Source: Actinomadura sp. NAK00032
GTDB taxonomy: Bacteria > Actinomycetota > Actinomycetes > Streptosporangiales > Streptosporangiaceae
Length of the DNA: 64,000 nucleotides
Assembly (NCBI RefSeq): GCF_013364275.1
Contig: NZ_CP054932.1
Coordinates: forward strand, 5,208,001-5,272,000
Direction of reading: 5' to 3'
Shown piece by piece: positions 7,687-15,808 of this stretch. Positions within the stretch are counted from its first letter, which is position 1, and every line of letters starts with the position of its first letter. The notes under the pieces were generated by a model, which was not told the origin of the DNA, did no database searches, and saw only the letters and a program-made list of their open reading frames with translations. A program made the position numbers and the translations under genes.

Positions 7687-9246
7687 ATGAGACGAGCAGC
7701 CGCAGTGAGGCTCTCGGCGGCGCTGGCGGCGGCCGTCGCGGCCGCGACCGGCGCGGCCCTGTCGGCGCACGACGTGGCGGCGGCCGCGGGCGGCGCGACC
7801 GGCTACGCGACGCAGAACGGCGGCACCACCGGCGGCGCGGGCGGGCAGACCGTGCGCGCCACGACCGGGACCGCGATCCACGCGGCCCTGTGCGACCGGG
7901 CGAGCACGAGCACCCCCATCACCATCCAGGTCGAGGGCACCATCGACCACGGCAACACCAGCAAGGTGTCGGGCGACGGCTGCGACACCGCCGACGACAG
8001 GATCGAACTCAAGGGGATCAGCAACGTCACCATCGTCGGGGTCGGCGGCGGGGCCGTCTTCGACCAGCTGGGCATCCACATCCGCGACTCCAGCAACATC
8101 ATCGTCCAGAACGTGAACGTCCGGAACGTCAAGAAGTCGGGCTCCCCCACCTCCAACGGCGGCGACGCGATCGGCATGGAGAGCGACGTCCGCAACGTCT
8201 GGGTCGACCACGCCACCCTGGAGGCGTCGGGCGGCGAGGACGAGGGCTACGACGGCCTCTTCGACATGAAGGACAACACCCGGTACGTGACCCTGTCCTA
8301 CAGCGTCCTGCGCAACTCCGGGCGCGGCGGCCTCATCGGGTCCAGCGAGAGCGACACCTCGAACGGCTTCGTCACGTTCCACCACAACCTGTACCAGAAC
8401 ATCGACTCCCGGACGCCGCTGCTGCGCGGCGGAACCGCCCACAGCTACGACAACCACTTCGTCGGGCTCGCCAAGTCCGGCATCAACTCCCGGGCCGGGG
8501 CGCACATCAAGGTCGAGAACAACTACTTCGAGGACTCCAAGGACGTCCTCGGCACCTTCTACACCGACGCCCTCGGCTACTGGCAGGTCGCCGGCAACAT
8601 CTACGACAACGTCACCTGGACCGGCGAGGGCGAGGAGAACCACCCCGCCGGCCCGGACCCCCAGTCCAACACCTCCGTCGGCATCCCCTACTCCTACAGC
8701 CTCGACGACGCCGCCTGCGTGCCGGACATCGTGAGCCAGACGGCGGGCGCGAACAAGGGCCTGCGGACGTCGGACGGCAACTGCGCGCCGCAGTCGCCGA
8801 CCCCGACGCCGACCGACCCGACACCGACCGACCCCACCCCCACGCCCACCGACCCCACGCCGACGCCGACGGTGCCGAGCGGGACCAACCTCAGCATCGG
8901 GGCGGGCTCCGACGGCTCCGGCAAGGCCGACGGGACCAGCTACGGCAACGTGCGCGACGGCGACATGGGCACCTACTGGTCGCCCGCCGGCACGACCGGG
9001 TCGATCTCGATCAAGTGGGGCTCCGCCACCGCGGTGTCCGCGGTCGACGTCCGGGAGGCGGCGGGCACCGCCGGGACCATCGGGTCCTGGCAGCTCATCG
9101 ACCATGACACCGGCGCCGTGCTGGCCTCCGGCACGGGCGCGGGCGCCGTCTCCTTCGCGCGGACGGAACTGCGCAAGATCACATTCAAGATCATCAGCGC
9201 GTCCGGCACGCCGCGGGTCGCCGAGTTCGAGACCTACGCCGGATAG
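7687..9246 (+). CDS. Secreted pectate lyase, PL1-like, with C-terminal binding module
   Basis: This 519-residue protein has a signal peptide (about residues 1-33) and a PL1 beta-helix. Motifs NVWVDHATLEA, YDGLFDMKDN and the VTFHHNLYQN/SRTPLLRGG block carry the calcium ligands and catalytic arginine of pectate lyases. A Pro/Thr linker (8797-8880) joins a C-terminal beta-sandwich of discoidin-like or CBM type (DGDMGTYWSP). It degrades pectate together with the PL9 protein upstream, 43 nt away, probably in one transcript. A hairpin terminator follows. Confidence 0.92.
   Translation: MRRAAAVRLSAALAAAVAAATGAALSAHDVAAAAGGATGYATQNGGTTGGAGGQTVRATTGTAIHAALCDRASTSTPITIQVEGTIDHGNTSKVSGDGCDTADDRIELKGISNVTIVGVGGGAVFDQLGIHIRDSSNIIVQNVNVRNVKKSGSPTSNGGDAIGMESDVRNVWVDHATLEASGGEDEGYDGLFDMKDNTRYVTLSYSVLRNSGRGGLIGSSESDTSNGFVTFHHNLYQNIDSRTPLLRGGTAHSYDNHFVGLAKSGINSRAGAHIKVENNYFEDSKDVLGTFYTDALGYWQVAGNIYDNVTWTGEGEENHPAGPDPQSNTSVGIPYSYSLDDAACVPDIVSQTAGANKGLRTSDGNCAPQSPTPTPTDPTPTDPTPTPTDPTPTPTVPSGTNLSIGAGSDGSGKADGTSYGNVRDGDMGTYWSPAGTTGSISIKWGSATAVSAVDVREAAGTAGTIGSWQLIDHDTGAVLASGTGAGAVSFARTELRKITFKIISASGTPRVAEFETYAG
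8797..8880 (+). repeat. Pro-Thr linker repeat
   Basis: Degenerate repeats encoding PTPTDPTPTD-type residues connect the lyase domain to the C-terminal module. Flexible linkers of this kind are common in secreted actinobacterial carbohydrate enzymes. Confidence 0.85.
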
Positions 9247-9270
9247 CGGCACGGTCCCGCCCCCCGCCGC

Positions 9271-9307
9271 CGCCCGGCGGGTCCGGTGCCCCCGGATCCG
9301 CCGGGCG
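9271..9307. terminator. Bidirectional hairpin between lyase and crcB genes
   Basis: A 15-bp stem (9271-9285 with 9293-9307, one G-T pair, 7-nt loop) lies between the convergent PL1 lyase and crcB genes. There is no clear T-run, as is common for high-GC actinomycete terminators. Confidence 0.7.
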
Positions 9308-9334
9308 GGCCCCGCCGCCGGCGCGGCGCGGGCG

Positions 9335-9706
9335 TCAGGCCAGCTGCGCGAAGGCCGCGTGCAGGGCGATGAAGGCGCCGAAGCCGAGGAGCAGGCTGCC
9401 CGCCGCGTTGACGGCCGCCCTGGTGTACGCGCCGTCCTGGATCAGGTGGACGGTGTCGAGCTCGAAGGTGCTGAACGTGGTCAGCGCGCCGCACAGGCCT
9501 GTGCCCATCAGCGCCTCGACGTAGGTCCCGGTCCCCGCGCCGTGCAGGGCGCCGAGCGCGCCCGCGCCGAGCAGGTTCACCGCGAGCGTCCCCCACGGCA
9601 TGGACTTTCCGGCGGTGGCCTTGACGTAGCCGTCCAGCACGTAGCGCATCGAGGCGCCCACGGCGCCGCCGGCGAGGACGAGCAGTACCACGATGAACGT
9701 CGTCAC
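9335..9706 (-). CDS. crcB: Fluoride channel subunit CrcB (Fluc)
   Basis: This 123-residue protein has four membrane segments and the Fluc pore motif (LCGALTTFSTFELD). Fluc proteins export fluoride passively as dual-topology dimers. The GTG start overlaps the stop of the second crcB by 4 nt (GTGA). The adjacent pair suggests a heterodimeric channel, as seen in Gram-positive bacteria. It is the last gene of the urease transcript. Confidence 0.92.
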   Translation of the reverse strand: MTTFIVVLLVLAGGAVGASMRYVLDGYVKATAGKSMPWGTLAVNLLGAGALGALHGAGTGTYVEALMGTGLCGALTTFSTFELDTVHLIQDGAYTRAAVNAAGSLLLGFGAFIALHAAFAQLA

Positions 9707-10197
9707 GGCGCGCTCCCGGACTCGGGGTGCGGGATCCTGCGTCCGATCGCCAGGCCCACGGCGATCGCGGCCCAGCCGACGGCGACGCTGATCAGCGCGT
9801 AGCCGATGGCCAGCGACGGCTTTCCTCCGTCACCGAGGGTGTAGACGCCGTCGATCAGGTGCGAGAACGTCGTGAACCCGCCCAGGTACCCCGTCACGGC
9901 GAGCGGCCGCACGTAGGGGTGCGAACGGCCCGCGAGCAGGTAGCTGGTCAGGACGCCCATGATGAGGCAGCCGAGGATGTTGACGGTGAAGGTGTTCCAG
10001 GGGAAGCCGAGCTTGGCCGCCGGGATCGCCTGGGTGAGCCCGTAACGGGCGAGGGCGCCGAGCGCGCCGCCTACGGCGACGTCCGCGATGACCCTCGGCT
10101 TCAGCCCCGGCAGGGGCGGCGGCCCCTTGTGCGGGTGCAGGACGCGCGCCTCGGCCCGTTCGCGGTTGTGCAGGCGCCCCCACAGCGGTTCCTTCAC
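9703..10197 (-). CDS. crcB: Fluoride channel subunit CrcB, second copy
   Basis: This 164-residue protein has a hydrophilic N-terminus of about 45 residues, then a Fluc core with GYLGGFTTFSHLIDG. GTG 10197 overlaps the ureD stop (GTGA), so translation is coupled to urease maturation genes. The long, charged N-terminus distinguishes it from its partner. Placing fluoride export genes at the end of a urease operon is unusual; fluoride is a known urease inhibitor, which may explain the link (inference). Confidence 0.9.
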   Translation of the reverse strand: MKEPLWGRLHNRERAEARVLHPHKGPPPLPGLKPRVIADVAVGGALGALARYGLTQAIPAAKLGFPWNTFTVNILGCLIMGVLTSYLLAGRSHPYVRPLAVTGYLGGFTTFSHLIDGVYTLGDGGKPSLAIGYALISVAVGWAAIAVGLAIGRRIPHPESGSAP

Positions 10198-11153
10198 GCG
10201 CCGGCCCCCGGTGGCGCGGGGACGCCGAGCAGCAGCCGCCGCGCGGCGTCCCAGGTGCGGTGGAACGCGGCGTCCACCTCCGGGGACCGGTCGCCGAGCA
10301 TCCGCGCCCACGCCCCGCGGCCGCCGGGCAGGACGCTCGCCCCGCCGCGCAGCCCCGTCCCGGCGAGCGCCTCGTGCATGGCGTCCGCGACCTCCCGCGC
10401 GGGCCTGGCCCCGGTGATGACGTACAGCGACGCCATGAGCCCGAAGCCGTCCATGACCGCGGGGCCGGCGGTGCCGTGCTCGGCCGGGATGAGCCGGAGC
10501 GGGTCGGCGAACAGCAGCCGGCCGCCGGGGTCGCGGACCTCCAGGTCGGTGCAGTAGGCGTCGTAGGCGTGCCACTCGCCGCGGGCGAGCCGCCCGGCCA
10601 TCAGCTTCTCGCCGATGACGACGGTCGCCTCCGGGTCGGCGGTGACGCTCATGCGCTGGTAGAACCGCGACTCCCCGAACGGGATCGTGGTCGCGGGCAG
10701 GTACTCCACGTGGCTGCCCGGCCCGGCGGCGAGGTCGACGACCTGGGTCGCGTAGTCGTGCTCCATCCGGTAGATCCGCGTGGCGGTCTGGGTGGTGAAG
10801 TGCACGGCCGTCCCCGGCCCGCAGTCCAGCGCGAGCCGGTACCGGTCGCCCTGGAGGACGCCGGCGCCGGCCGTCATGAACAGCACGCACGGCATGTCGG
10901 GCCGGCCGGGGTCCGGGTACAGCGGGCGGGTGGTGTGCAGCGGCGCCTTCTGGAAGCAGCCGGTCAGCTCCGTCCGGCCGCCGGACACGGCGAAGTCCAG
11001 TTCCAGCACGCCGACCTTGCCCGGCGAGCCGACCGGAAGCGTGTCCGGCGGCGCCGCGTACCGCGCCACCCCGGCGGGCAGCCAGCCGGGCGCGCACCGC
11101 TCCGGCGCGGCCCGGGCGAGGTCGCCGGAGACCCCGTCCGGCGGGGCGGTCAC
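10194..11153 (-). CDS. ureD: Urease accessory protein UreD
   Basis: This 319-residue maturation scaffold (UreD/UreH) has the segments GAGVLQGDRY, TTQTATRIYRM and PATTIPFGESRFYQ that mark the family. UreD binds apo-urease with UreF and UreG and channels nickel. GTG 11153 is chosen because it overlaps the ureG stop by 4 nt like the neighbouring joints; GTG 11165 is an alternative adding four residues. Confidence 0.92.
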   Translation of the reverse strand: MTAPPDGVSGDLARAAPERCAPGWLPAGVARYAAPPDTLPVGSPGKVGVLELDFAVSGGRTELTGCFQKAPLHTTRPLYPDPGRPDMPCVLFMTAGAGVLQGDRYRLALDCGPGTAVHFTTQTATRIYRMEHDYATQVVDLAAGPGSHVEYLPATTIPFGESRFYQRMSVTADPEATVVIGEKLMAGRLARGEWHAYDAYCTDLEVRDPGGRLLFADPLRLIPAEHGTAGPAVMDGFGLMASLYVITGARPAREVADAMHEALAGTGLRGGASVLPGGRGAWARMLGDRSPEVDAAFHRTWDAARRLLLGVPAPPGAGA

Positions 11154-11782
11154 GCCGGTGAGCACAGCGCCTCCCGGCGCTCCAGGACGAAGTCGGCGAC
11201 CTCGGCGACCCCGGTCCCGGTGAGGCAGTCGGTCAGCGCGACCGGGCGCGTCCCGCGCACCTTCCGCGCGTCGCCCTCCATCACGGCGAGGTCGGTGCGC
11301 ACGTACGGCGCGATGTCGATCTTGTTGATGACCAGCAGGTCGGAGTCGGTGGTGCCCGGGCCGCGCTTGCGCGGCATCTTCTCCCCCTCGGCGGTGTCCA
11401 GCACGAACACGTACACGTCCGCGAGCGCCGGGCTGAAGGTGAGCGTCAGGTTGTCGCCGCCGCTCTCGAACAGCAGCACGTCGATGTCGGGGAACCGGTC
11501 GAGCAGCTCCGAGGCCGCCGCGAGGTTCATCGTGGGGTCGTCCCGGACGGCGGTGTGCGGGCACGCCCCCGTCTCGACGCCGACGACGCGCTCGGCGTCG
11601 AGCGTGCCCGCCAGCGTGCGGCGGACGTGCTGGGCGTCCTCCTGCGTGTAGATGTCGTTGGTGATCACGCCGGGCCGGTGCCCGCGCTCCACCAGGATCG
11701 GCACCAGCGCCTCGATGAGGGCCGTCTTGCCCGACCCCACCGGCCCGCCGATGCCGACCTTGTACACCTGGTCCAGTTCCAT
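11150..11782 (-). CDS. ureG: Urease accessory GTPase UreG
   Basis: This 210-residue SIMIBI-class GTPase has the P-loop GPVGSGKT at residues 13-20, the nickel-site CPH in ETGACPHTAVRDD, ESGGDNLT and the NKID base-recognition motif. It powers nickel delivery to urease. It lacks the His-rich N-terminus found in some UreG proteins, a role perhaps filled by the His-rich chelatase-like protein of this operon. It lies 15 nt after ureF. Confidence 0.97.
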   Translation of the reverse strand: MELDQVYKVGIGGPVGSGKTALIEALVPILVERGHRPGVITNDIYTQEDAQHVRRTLAGTLDAERVVGVETGACPHTAVRDDPTMNLAAASELLDRFPDIDVLLFESGGDNLTLTFSPALADVYVFVLDTAEGEKMPRKRGPGTTDSDLLVINKIDIAPYVRTDLAVMEGDARKVRGTRPVALTDCLTGTGVAEVADFVLERREALCSPA

Positions 11783-11797
11783 GGCGTCCGTCCTCTC

Positions 11798-12520
11798 TCA
11801 GGTGATGAACAGGCGGGCCTCGGCCCGCTCGTGCAGGGCCGCGACCGCGTCGGCGGCGGGCGTCGAGGCGTGCAGGTCGCGGGGGTCCCGGGCGGCCAGC
11901 GCGGTCTCCGCCGCGCGGGCCAGCTCCGGCCGCAGCTCCCGCAGCAGCGCCTGCGCCCGCCGGAAGTCGATCCGCGCGAGCCGGACCGCCGCCGCCGCGC
12001 AGCTCGCCGCGAACGCGTACAGGTCGCTCGCGACCGCGTCCCGGACCGGGACGCCGAGCCCCGCGTGGATCGCGCCCACGGCGACCGGGTGGGTGCCGGG
12101 CGCGACGCCGTCCGCGACGAGGCCGGCGAGCCGGGCGGCCGGGGCCGACCCGAACGCGGGCCCGGCGTTCTCCAGCACCTGCCGGCCGGTGCGCACCGAC
12201 GCCGTCCGCTGCTCGCGGCCGAGCTTCAGCGCGTGCAGCCTGCGGTCGGTCTCCACCAGCAGGTCCCAGTCGCCGGCGGTCACCGCCCGGTGCGCCAGCG
12301 CCAGCGCCGCCGCGTCGCCGGTGCCCGCCGCCCGCACCAGGTCCGCCACCAGCGCCGGCAGGTCGTCCGCGCCGGCCAGGCCGAGCTGGGCGTGGCCCTC
12401 CAGGCCGTGCGACAGGGTGTAGAGCCCGCTGGGGAAGCCGGAGTCGGTGAGCTGCAGCTGCGCGAGCAGCGTCTCCAGCCCGCCGGCCTCCGGCCTCCCC
12501 TGCGCCTTGGCGTCGGTCAT
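11798..12520 (-). CDS. ureF: Urease accessory protein UreF
   Basis: This 240-residue all-helical protein has LQLTDSGFPSGLYTLSHGLE near its N-terminus, the family hallmark. UreF bridges UreD and UreG in the activation complex. ATG 12520 overlaps the ureC stop (ATGA). Sequence and length are ordinary for actinobacteria. Confidence 0.95.
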   Translation of the reverse strand: MTDAKAQGRPEAGGLETLLAQLQLTDSGFPSGLYTLSHGLEGHAQLGLAGADDLPALVADLVRAAGTGDAAALALAHRAVTAGDWDLLVETDRRLHALKLGREQRTASVRTGRQVLENAGPAFGSAPAARLAGLVADGVAPGTHPVAVGAIHAGLGVPVRDAVASDLYAFAASCAAAAVRLARIDFRRAQALLRELRPELARAAETALAARDPRDLHASTPAADAVAALHERAEARLFIT

Positions 12521-14244
12521 GCGATGTAGTGCAGCCGGTTCAGCGGCAGCGAGCGGGCCGGGTCGATGGTGACGCGCTCCCCGTCCACCGTGACCCGGTA
12601 CGTCTCCGGGTCCACCCTGACCTCGGCGAGCGTGGAGTTGTACATCATGTGCCGCTTGTCGACCGTGCGGCACTGCTGCACCGGCCGGATGATCCGCTCC
12701 AGCCCGAGCTTGTCCGGGACGCCCTCGGAGATCGCCGCGTCCGACATGAACGTCACGCAGGTCTCGCGCAGCGCCCTGCCGAACGCGCCGAACGTCGGCC
12801 GGAAGTAGACCGGCTGCGGGGTGGGCAGCGAGGCGTTCGGGTCGCCCATCTCCGCCCAGCTGATCAGCCCGCCCTTGATGACCATGGCCGGCTTGGCCCC
12901 GAACGAGCGGACCGGCCACAGCACGATGTCGGCGAGCTTGCCGTCCTCCAGCGACCCGATCTCGTTCGCCATCCCGCAGGTGCGGGCCGGGTTGATGGTG
13001 ACCTTGGACAGGAAGCGCAGCACGCGGGTGTTGTCGTTGCGCGCGGAGTCCTCGGGCAGCGGGCCGCGCTTGTCCTTGCAGTGGTGGGCGACCTGGAAGG
13101 CGCGGGTGACCGACTCGCCGACCCGGCCCATCGCCTGCGAGTCCGACCCGATGATGCTGATGATGCCGAGGTCGTGCAGGACCGTCTCCGCCGCGATGGT
13201 CTCCGGGCGGACGCGGCTCTCGGCGAACGCCAGGTCCTCCGGGACGTCGTAGCTGAGGTGGTGGCAGACCATCGTCATGTCCAGCAGCTCGTCCGCCGAG
13301 TTGACCGTGTAGGGCAGCGTCGGGTTGGTCGAGGCGGGCAGCACGTTCGGCTCGGAGGTGATCTGCAGGATGTCGGGCGCGTGCCCGCCGCCGGCCCCCT
13401 CGGAGTGGTAGGTGTGGATCGCGCGGCCGTCGATCGCGCTGATCGTGTCCTCCACGAACCCGGCCTCGTTGAGCGTGTCGGTGTGGATGGAGATCTGCAC
13501 GTCGTGGTCGTCGGCGACGCGCAGCGCGCAGTCGATGACCGAGGGCGTGGTGCCCCAGTCCTCGTGCACCTTCAGCCCGCAGGCGCCGGCGCGCAGCTGC
13601 TCGTCCAGCGGGCCGGGCAGGCTGCCGTTGCCCTTGCCGTAGACGGCGATGTTGATCGGGATGTCCTCGTAGGCCTGCAGGATGCGGGAGATGTTCCACG
13701 GCCCCGGCGTGCAGGTGGTGCCGCGGCTGCCGTCGGCGGGCCCGGTGCCGCCGCCGAGCAGGGTGGTGATGCCGTTGCTCAGCGCGTGCTGCGCCTGCTG
13801 CGGCGCGAGGAAGTGGACGTGGGAGTCGATCGCGCCGGCGGTCGCGATGAGGTTCTCCCCGGAGATCACCTCGGTGCCCACCCCGACGATCAGCCGCCGG
13901 TCCACCCCGTTCTGGGTGTGCGGGTTGCCGGACTTGCCGACCCCCGCGATCCGCCCGTTCTTGATGCCGATGTCGCCCTTGACGACGCCGAGCAGCGGAT
14001 CGATGATCACCGCGTTGGTGATGACCGTGTCCAGGGTCGTCGTCGCGCTCAGCGAGGCGGGGTCGGCGGACATGCCGTCCCGGGCGGTCTTGCCGCCGCC
14101 GTACTGGGTCTCGTCGCCGTAGTGGCCCTCGTTGAAGTCCTTCTCCACCTCCACCACCAGGTTGGTGTCGGCGAGGCGGATGCGGTCGCCCACGGTGGGG
14201 CCGTACATGCTCGCGTACTTCTCGCGGGAGATCGTGGTCGCCAT
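12517..14244 (-). CDS. ureC: Urease alpha subunit, catalytic
   Basis: This 575-residue amidohydrolase hydrolyses urea to ammonia and carbamate. GLKVHEDWG near residue 225 carries the lysine that is carbamylated to bridge two nickel ions. HVHFLAPQQ and GHAPDI are metal-ligand regions, and MVCHHL near residue 327 holds the catalytic histidine of the mobile flap. All essential residues appear intact. It lies 3 nt after ureB. Confidence 0.98.
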   Translation of the reverse strand: MATTISREKYASMYGPTVGDRIRLADTNLVVEVEKDFNEGHYGDETQYGGGKTARDGMSADPASLSATTTLDTVITNAVIIDPLLGVVKGDIGIKNGRIAGVGKSGNPHTQNGVDRRLIVGVGTEVISGENLIATAGAIDSHVHFLAPQQAQHALSNGITTLLGGGTGPADGSRGTTCTPGPWNISRILQAYEDIPINIAVYGKGNGSLPGPLDEQLRAGACGLKVHEDWGTTPSVIDCALRVADDHDVQISIHTDTLNEAGFVEDTISAIDGRAIHTYHSEGAGGGHAPDILQITSEPNVLPASTNPTLPYTVNSADELLDMTMVCHHLSYDVPEDLAFAESRVRPETIAAETVLHDLGIISIIGSDSQAMGRVGESVTRAFQVAHHCKDKRGPLPEDSARNDNTRVLRFLSKVTINPARTCGMANEIGSLEDGKLADIVLWPVRSFGAKPAMVIKGGLISWAEMGDPNASLPTPQPVYFRPTFGAFGRALRETCVTFMSDAAISEGVPDKLGLERIIRPVQQCRTVDKRHMMYNSTLAEVRVDPETYRVTVDGERVTIDPARSLPLNRLHYIA

Positions 14245-14247
14245 GGG

Positions 14248-14712
14248 TCAGCCCTTCCTCGACCGGCCCGCGCCGGCCTTCGCGCGGGCGCCCCGCTTGG
14301 CGGGGGCCCGGTGCCCGTTGCCCGACCCGTCGCCGCTCGGCGCCTCGGTGTCCAGGTAGCCCCACTCGTGCATCCGGCTGAACGCGGCCTCCCGCGCGGA
14401 CCTGGACCGGACGCTGCCGTTGAGCAGCCCGCCGAACCCGACGATGCGCATGCCGCCGCCGTACTCGACGAGCCGGATCTTCTTGGTGTCGCCCGCCTCG
14501 AACCGGACGGCGGTTCCCGCGGGGATGTCGAGGCGCATTCCGAAGGTCTTCTCCCGGTCGAAGCTCAGCGCCCGGTTGACCTCGAAGAAATGGAAGTGCG
14601 AGCCGATCTGGATCGCCCGGTCCCCGGTATTCTGCACGGTCAGCGTCTCCCGGTGCTGCCCGGTGTTCAGTTCTATCTCTCCGTCGCCGAATATGTAGAC
14701 GTCCTCAGCCAT
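14248..14712 (-). CDS. ureB: Urease beta subunit with basic C-terminal tail
   Basis: This 154-residue protein carries the conserved UreB core (QNTGDRAIQIGSHFHFFEVN, then GFGGLLNG) to about residue 120. A Gly/Ser/Lys/Arg-rich tail (ending AKAGAGRSRKG) of some 30 residues is longer than the usual 100-130-residue subunit. ATG 14712 lies inside the end of the chelatase-like gene (8-nt overlap). The tail's role is unknown. Confidence 0.95.
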   Translation of the reverse strand: MAEDVYIFGDGEIELNTGQHRETLTVQNTGDRAIQIGSHFHFFEVNRALSFDREKTFGMRLDIPAGTAVRFEAGDTKKIRLVEYGGGMRIVGFGGLLNGSVRSRSAREAAFSRMHEWGYLDTEAPSGDGSGNGHRAPAKRGARAKAGAGRSRKG

Positions 14713-15448
14713 GAGCGGCCATCCCCTCCAGGGTCGTCTCGATGTTCTCGGAATTAGCGTGGTAATGCCCGTGGCCGTGGCCGTGGCCGTGCCCCGCGGC
14801 GATGCCGAGGCCGTCGTCGCGGACGTGCGCCCAGCGCCGCTCCGCTTCGGCGGCGCGCTCGCGGACCAGGGCCGCGACGGCCGCCGGCGCGAGCAGCGGC
14901 CCGGCGGCCACCGCGCCGGGGCAGGGCGGGGGCACGACGAGCGAGGCGGGCACGACCGCCACGTCCCGGGCCCCCAGCAGGCGGCAACGCTCCACGCCCT
15001 CGGCCACACCGGGCTCGCCGCCGTCGAAGGCGACCTCCACCCGGCGGACCGGCAGGTGGTGCCAGACCAGCCGGGCGACCTTGAACAGCTCCGCGTCGGC
15101 GCCCGGCCCGGCGGCCGGCGCGACCAGCAGCACGGCGTCCGGGCCGGCCCCCGCCCGCGCGGCCCGCATCACCGCCGCGCGGATCCACCCCACCAGGTGC
15201 GTCACCGTGCCGAGCGGCCCGGCGAGCAGCAGGTCGCCCGGCGCCCGGTCGCGCGCCGCCCAGGCCAGGGTCTGCGCCGCCGCGGGCGCGAGGTCCGGGT
15301 CGCGGCCCAGCGTCATCGGGACCGCGACGGCGCGCGGCAGGCCCCGCAGCGCGGTCCGCAGCCCCCGCCCGGGGCCGTGCACCCCGGCCGCGGGGGCGCT
15401 CTCGTGCCCGCCGACCGGCAGGACGGCGCGGCCGGGGGCCTGCGTCAC
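14705..15448 (-). CDS. CbiX/sirohydrochlorin-chelatase-like protein with His-rich tail, in urease operon
   Basis: This 247-residue protein shows the two-halved CbiX/SirB pattern: LPVGGHES near the start, then VLLVAPAAGPGADAELFKVARL and LLGARDVAVVPASLVV. The last 30 residues contain HGHGHGHGHYH, a nickel or cobalt-binding tail. Several active-site positions of true chelatases (GHGS, second His) are altered. It sits between ureA and ureB with 4-nt and 8-nt overlaps, so it is made together with urease. A role as nickel store or carrier is more likely than corrin synthesis (inference). Confidence 0.75.
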   Translation of the reverse strand: MTQAPGRAVLPVGGHESAPAAGVHGPGRGLRTALRGLPRAVAVPMTLGRDPDLAPAAAQTLAWAARDRAPGDLLLAGPLGTVTHLVGWIRAAVMRAARAGAGPDAVLLVAPAAGPGADAELFKVARLVWHHLPVRRVEVAFDGGEPGVAEGVERCRLLGARDVAVVPASLVVPPPCPGAVAAGPLLAPAAVAALVRERAAEAERRWAHVRDDGLGIAAGHGHGHGHGHYHANSENIETTLEGMAAHG

Positions 15449-15756
15449 TTGCCGCCGCCGACGGGGTCGTGGCAGGAGACGAGCTTGGTGCCGTCGTCGA
15501 ACGCGGCCTCGACCTGGATCAGCGACAGCATGCCGCGCACGCCCGGCATCACGTCGTCCGGCCCGACGACCTTCTTACCCAGCTCCATGCAGTCGGAGAC
15601 GGTCTTGCCGTCCCGCGCGGCCTCCACGATCGCGGAGCTGATCAGCGCGACCGTCTCGCCGTGGTTGAGCTTCAGGCCGCGCTGCCGGCGTTTCTCCGCC
15701 ATCTCCGCGACGGTGAAGATGAGCGCCTTGTCGATCTCTCGTGGTGACAGGTTCAT
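15445..15756 (-). CDS. ureA: Urease gamma subunit
   Basis: This 103-residue structural subunit starts MNLSPREIDKALIFTVAEMA and contains RGLKLNHGETVALIS and VMPGVRGMLSLIQVEA, all family-typical. It is the first structural gene of the operon, 52 nt after the urea transporter gene. AAGGGG precedes the ATG. Confidence 0.97.
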   Translation of the reverse strand: MNLSPREIDKALIFTVAEMAEKRRQRGLKLNHGETVALISSAIVEAARDGKTVSDCMELGKKVVGPDDVMPGVRGMLSLIQVEAAFDDGTKLVSCHDPVGGGK

Positions 15757-15808
15757 CGATGCCCCTTTCTGCCCGGATGCCGCCGGGACGCGGACGGCGG
15801 CGCACCCC

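Noticed and set aside
8797..8880. CRISPR-like or regulatory repeat
   Set aside because: It is a coding Pro/Thr linker of variable unit length with no spacers.
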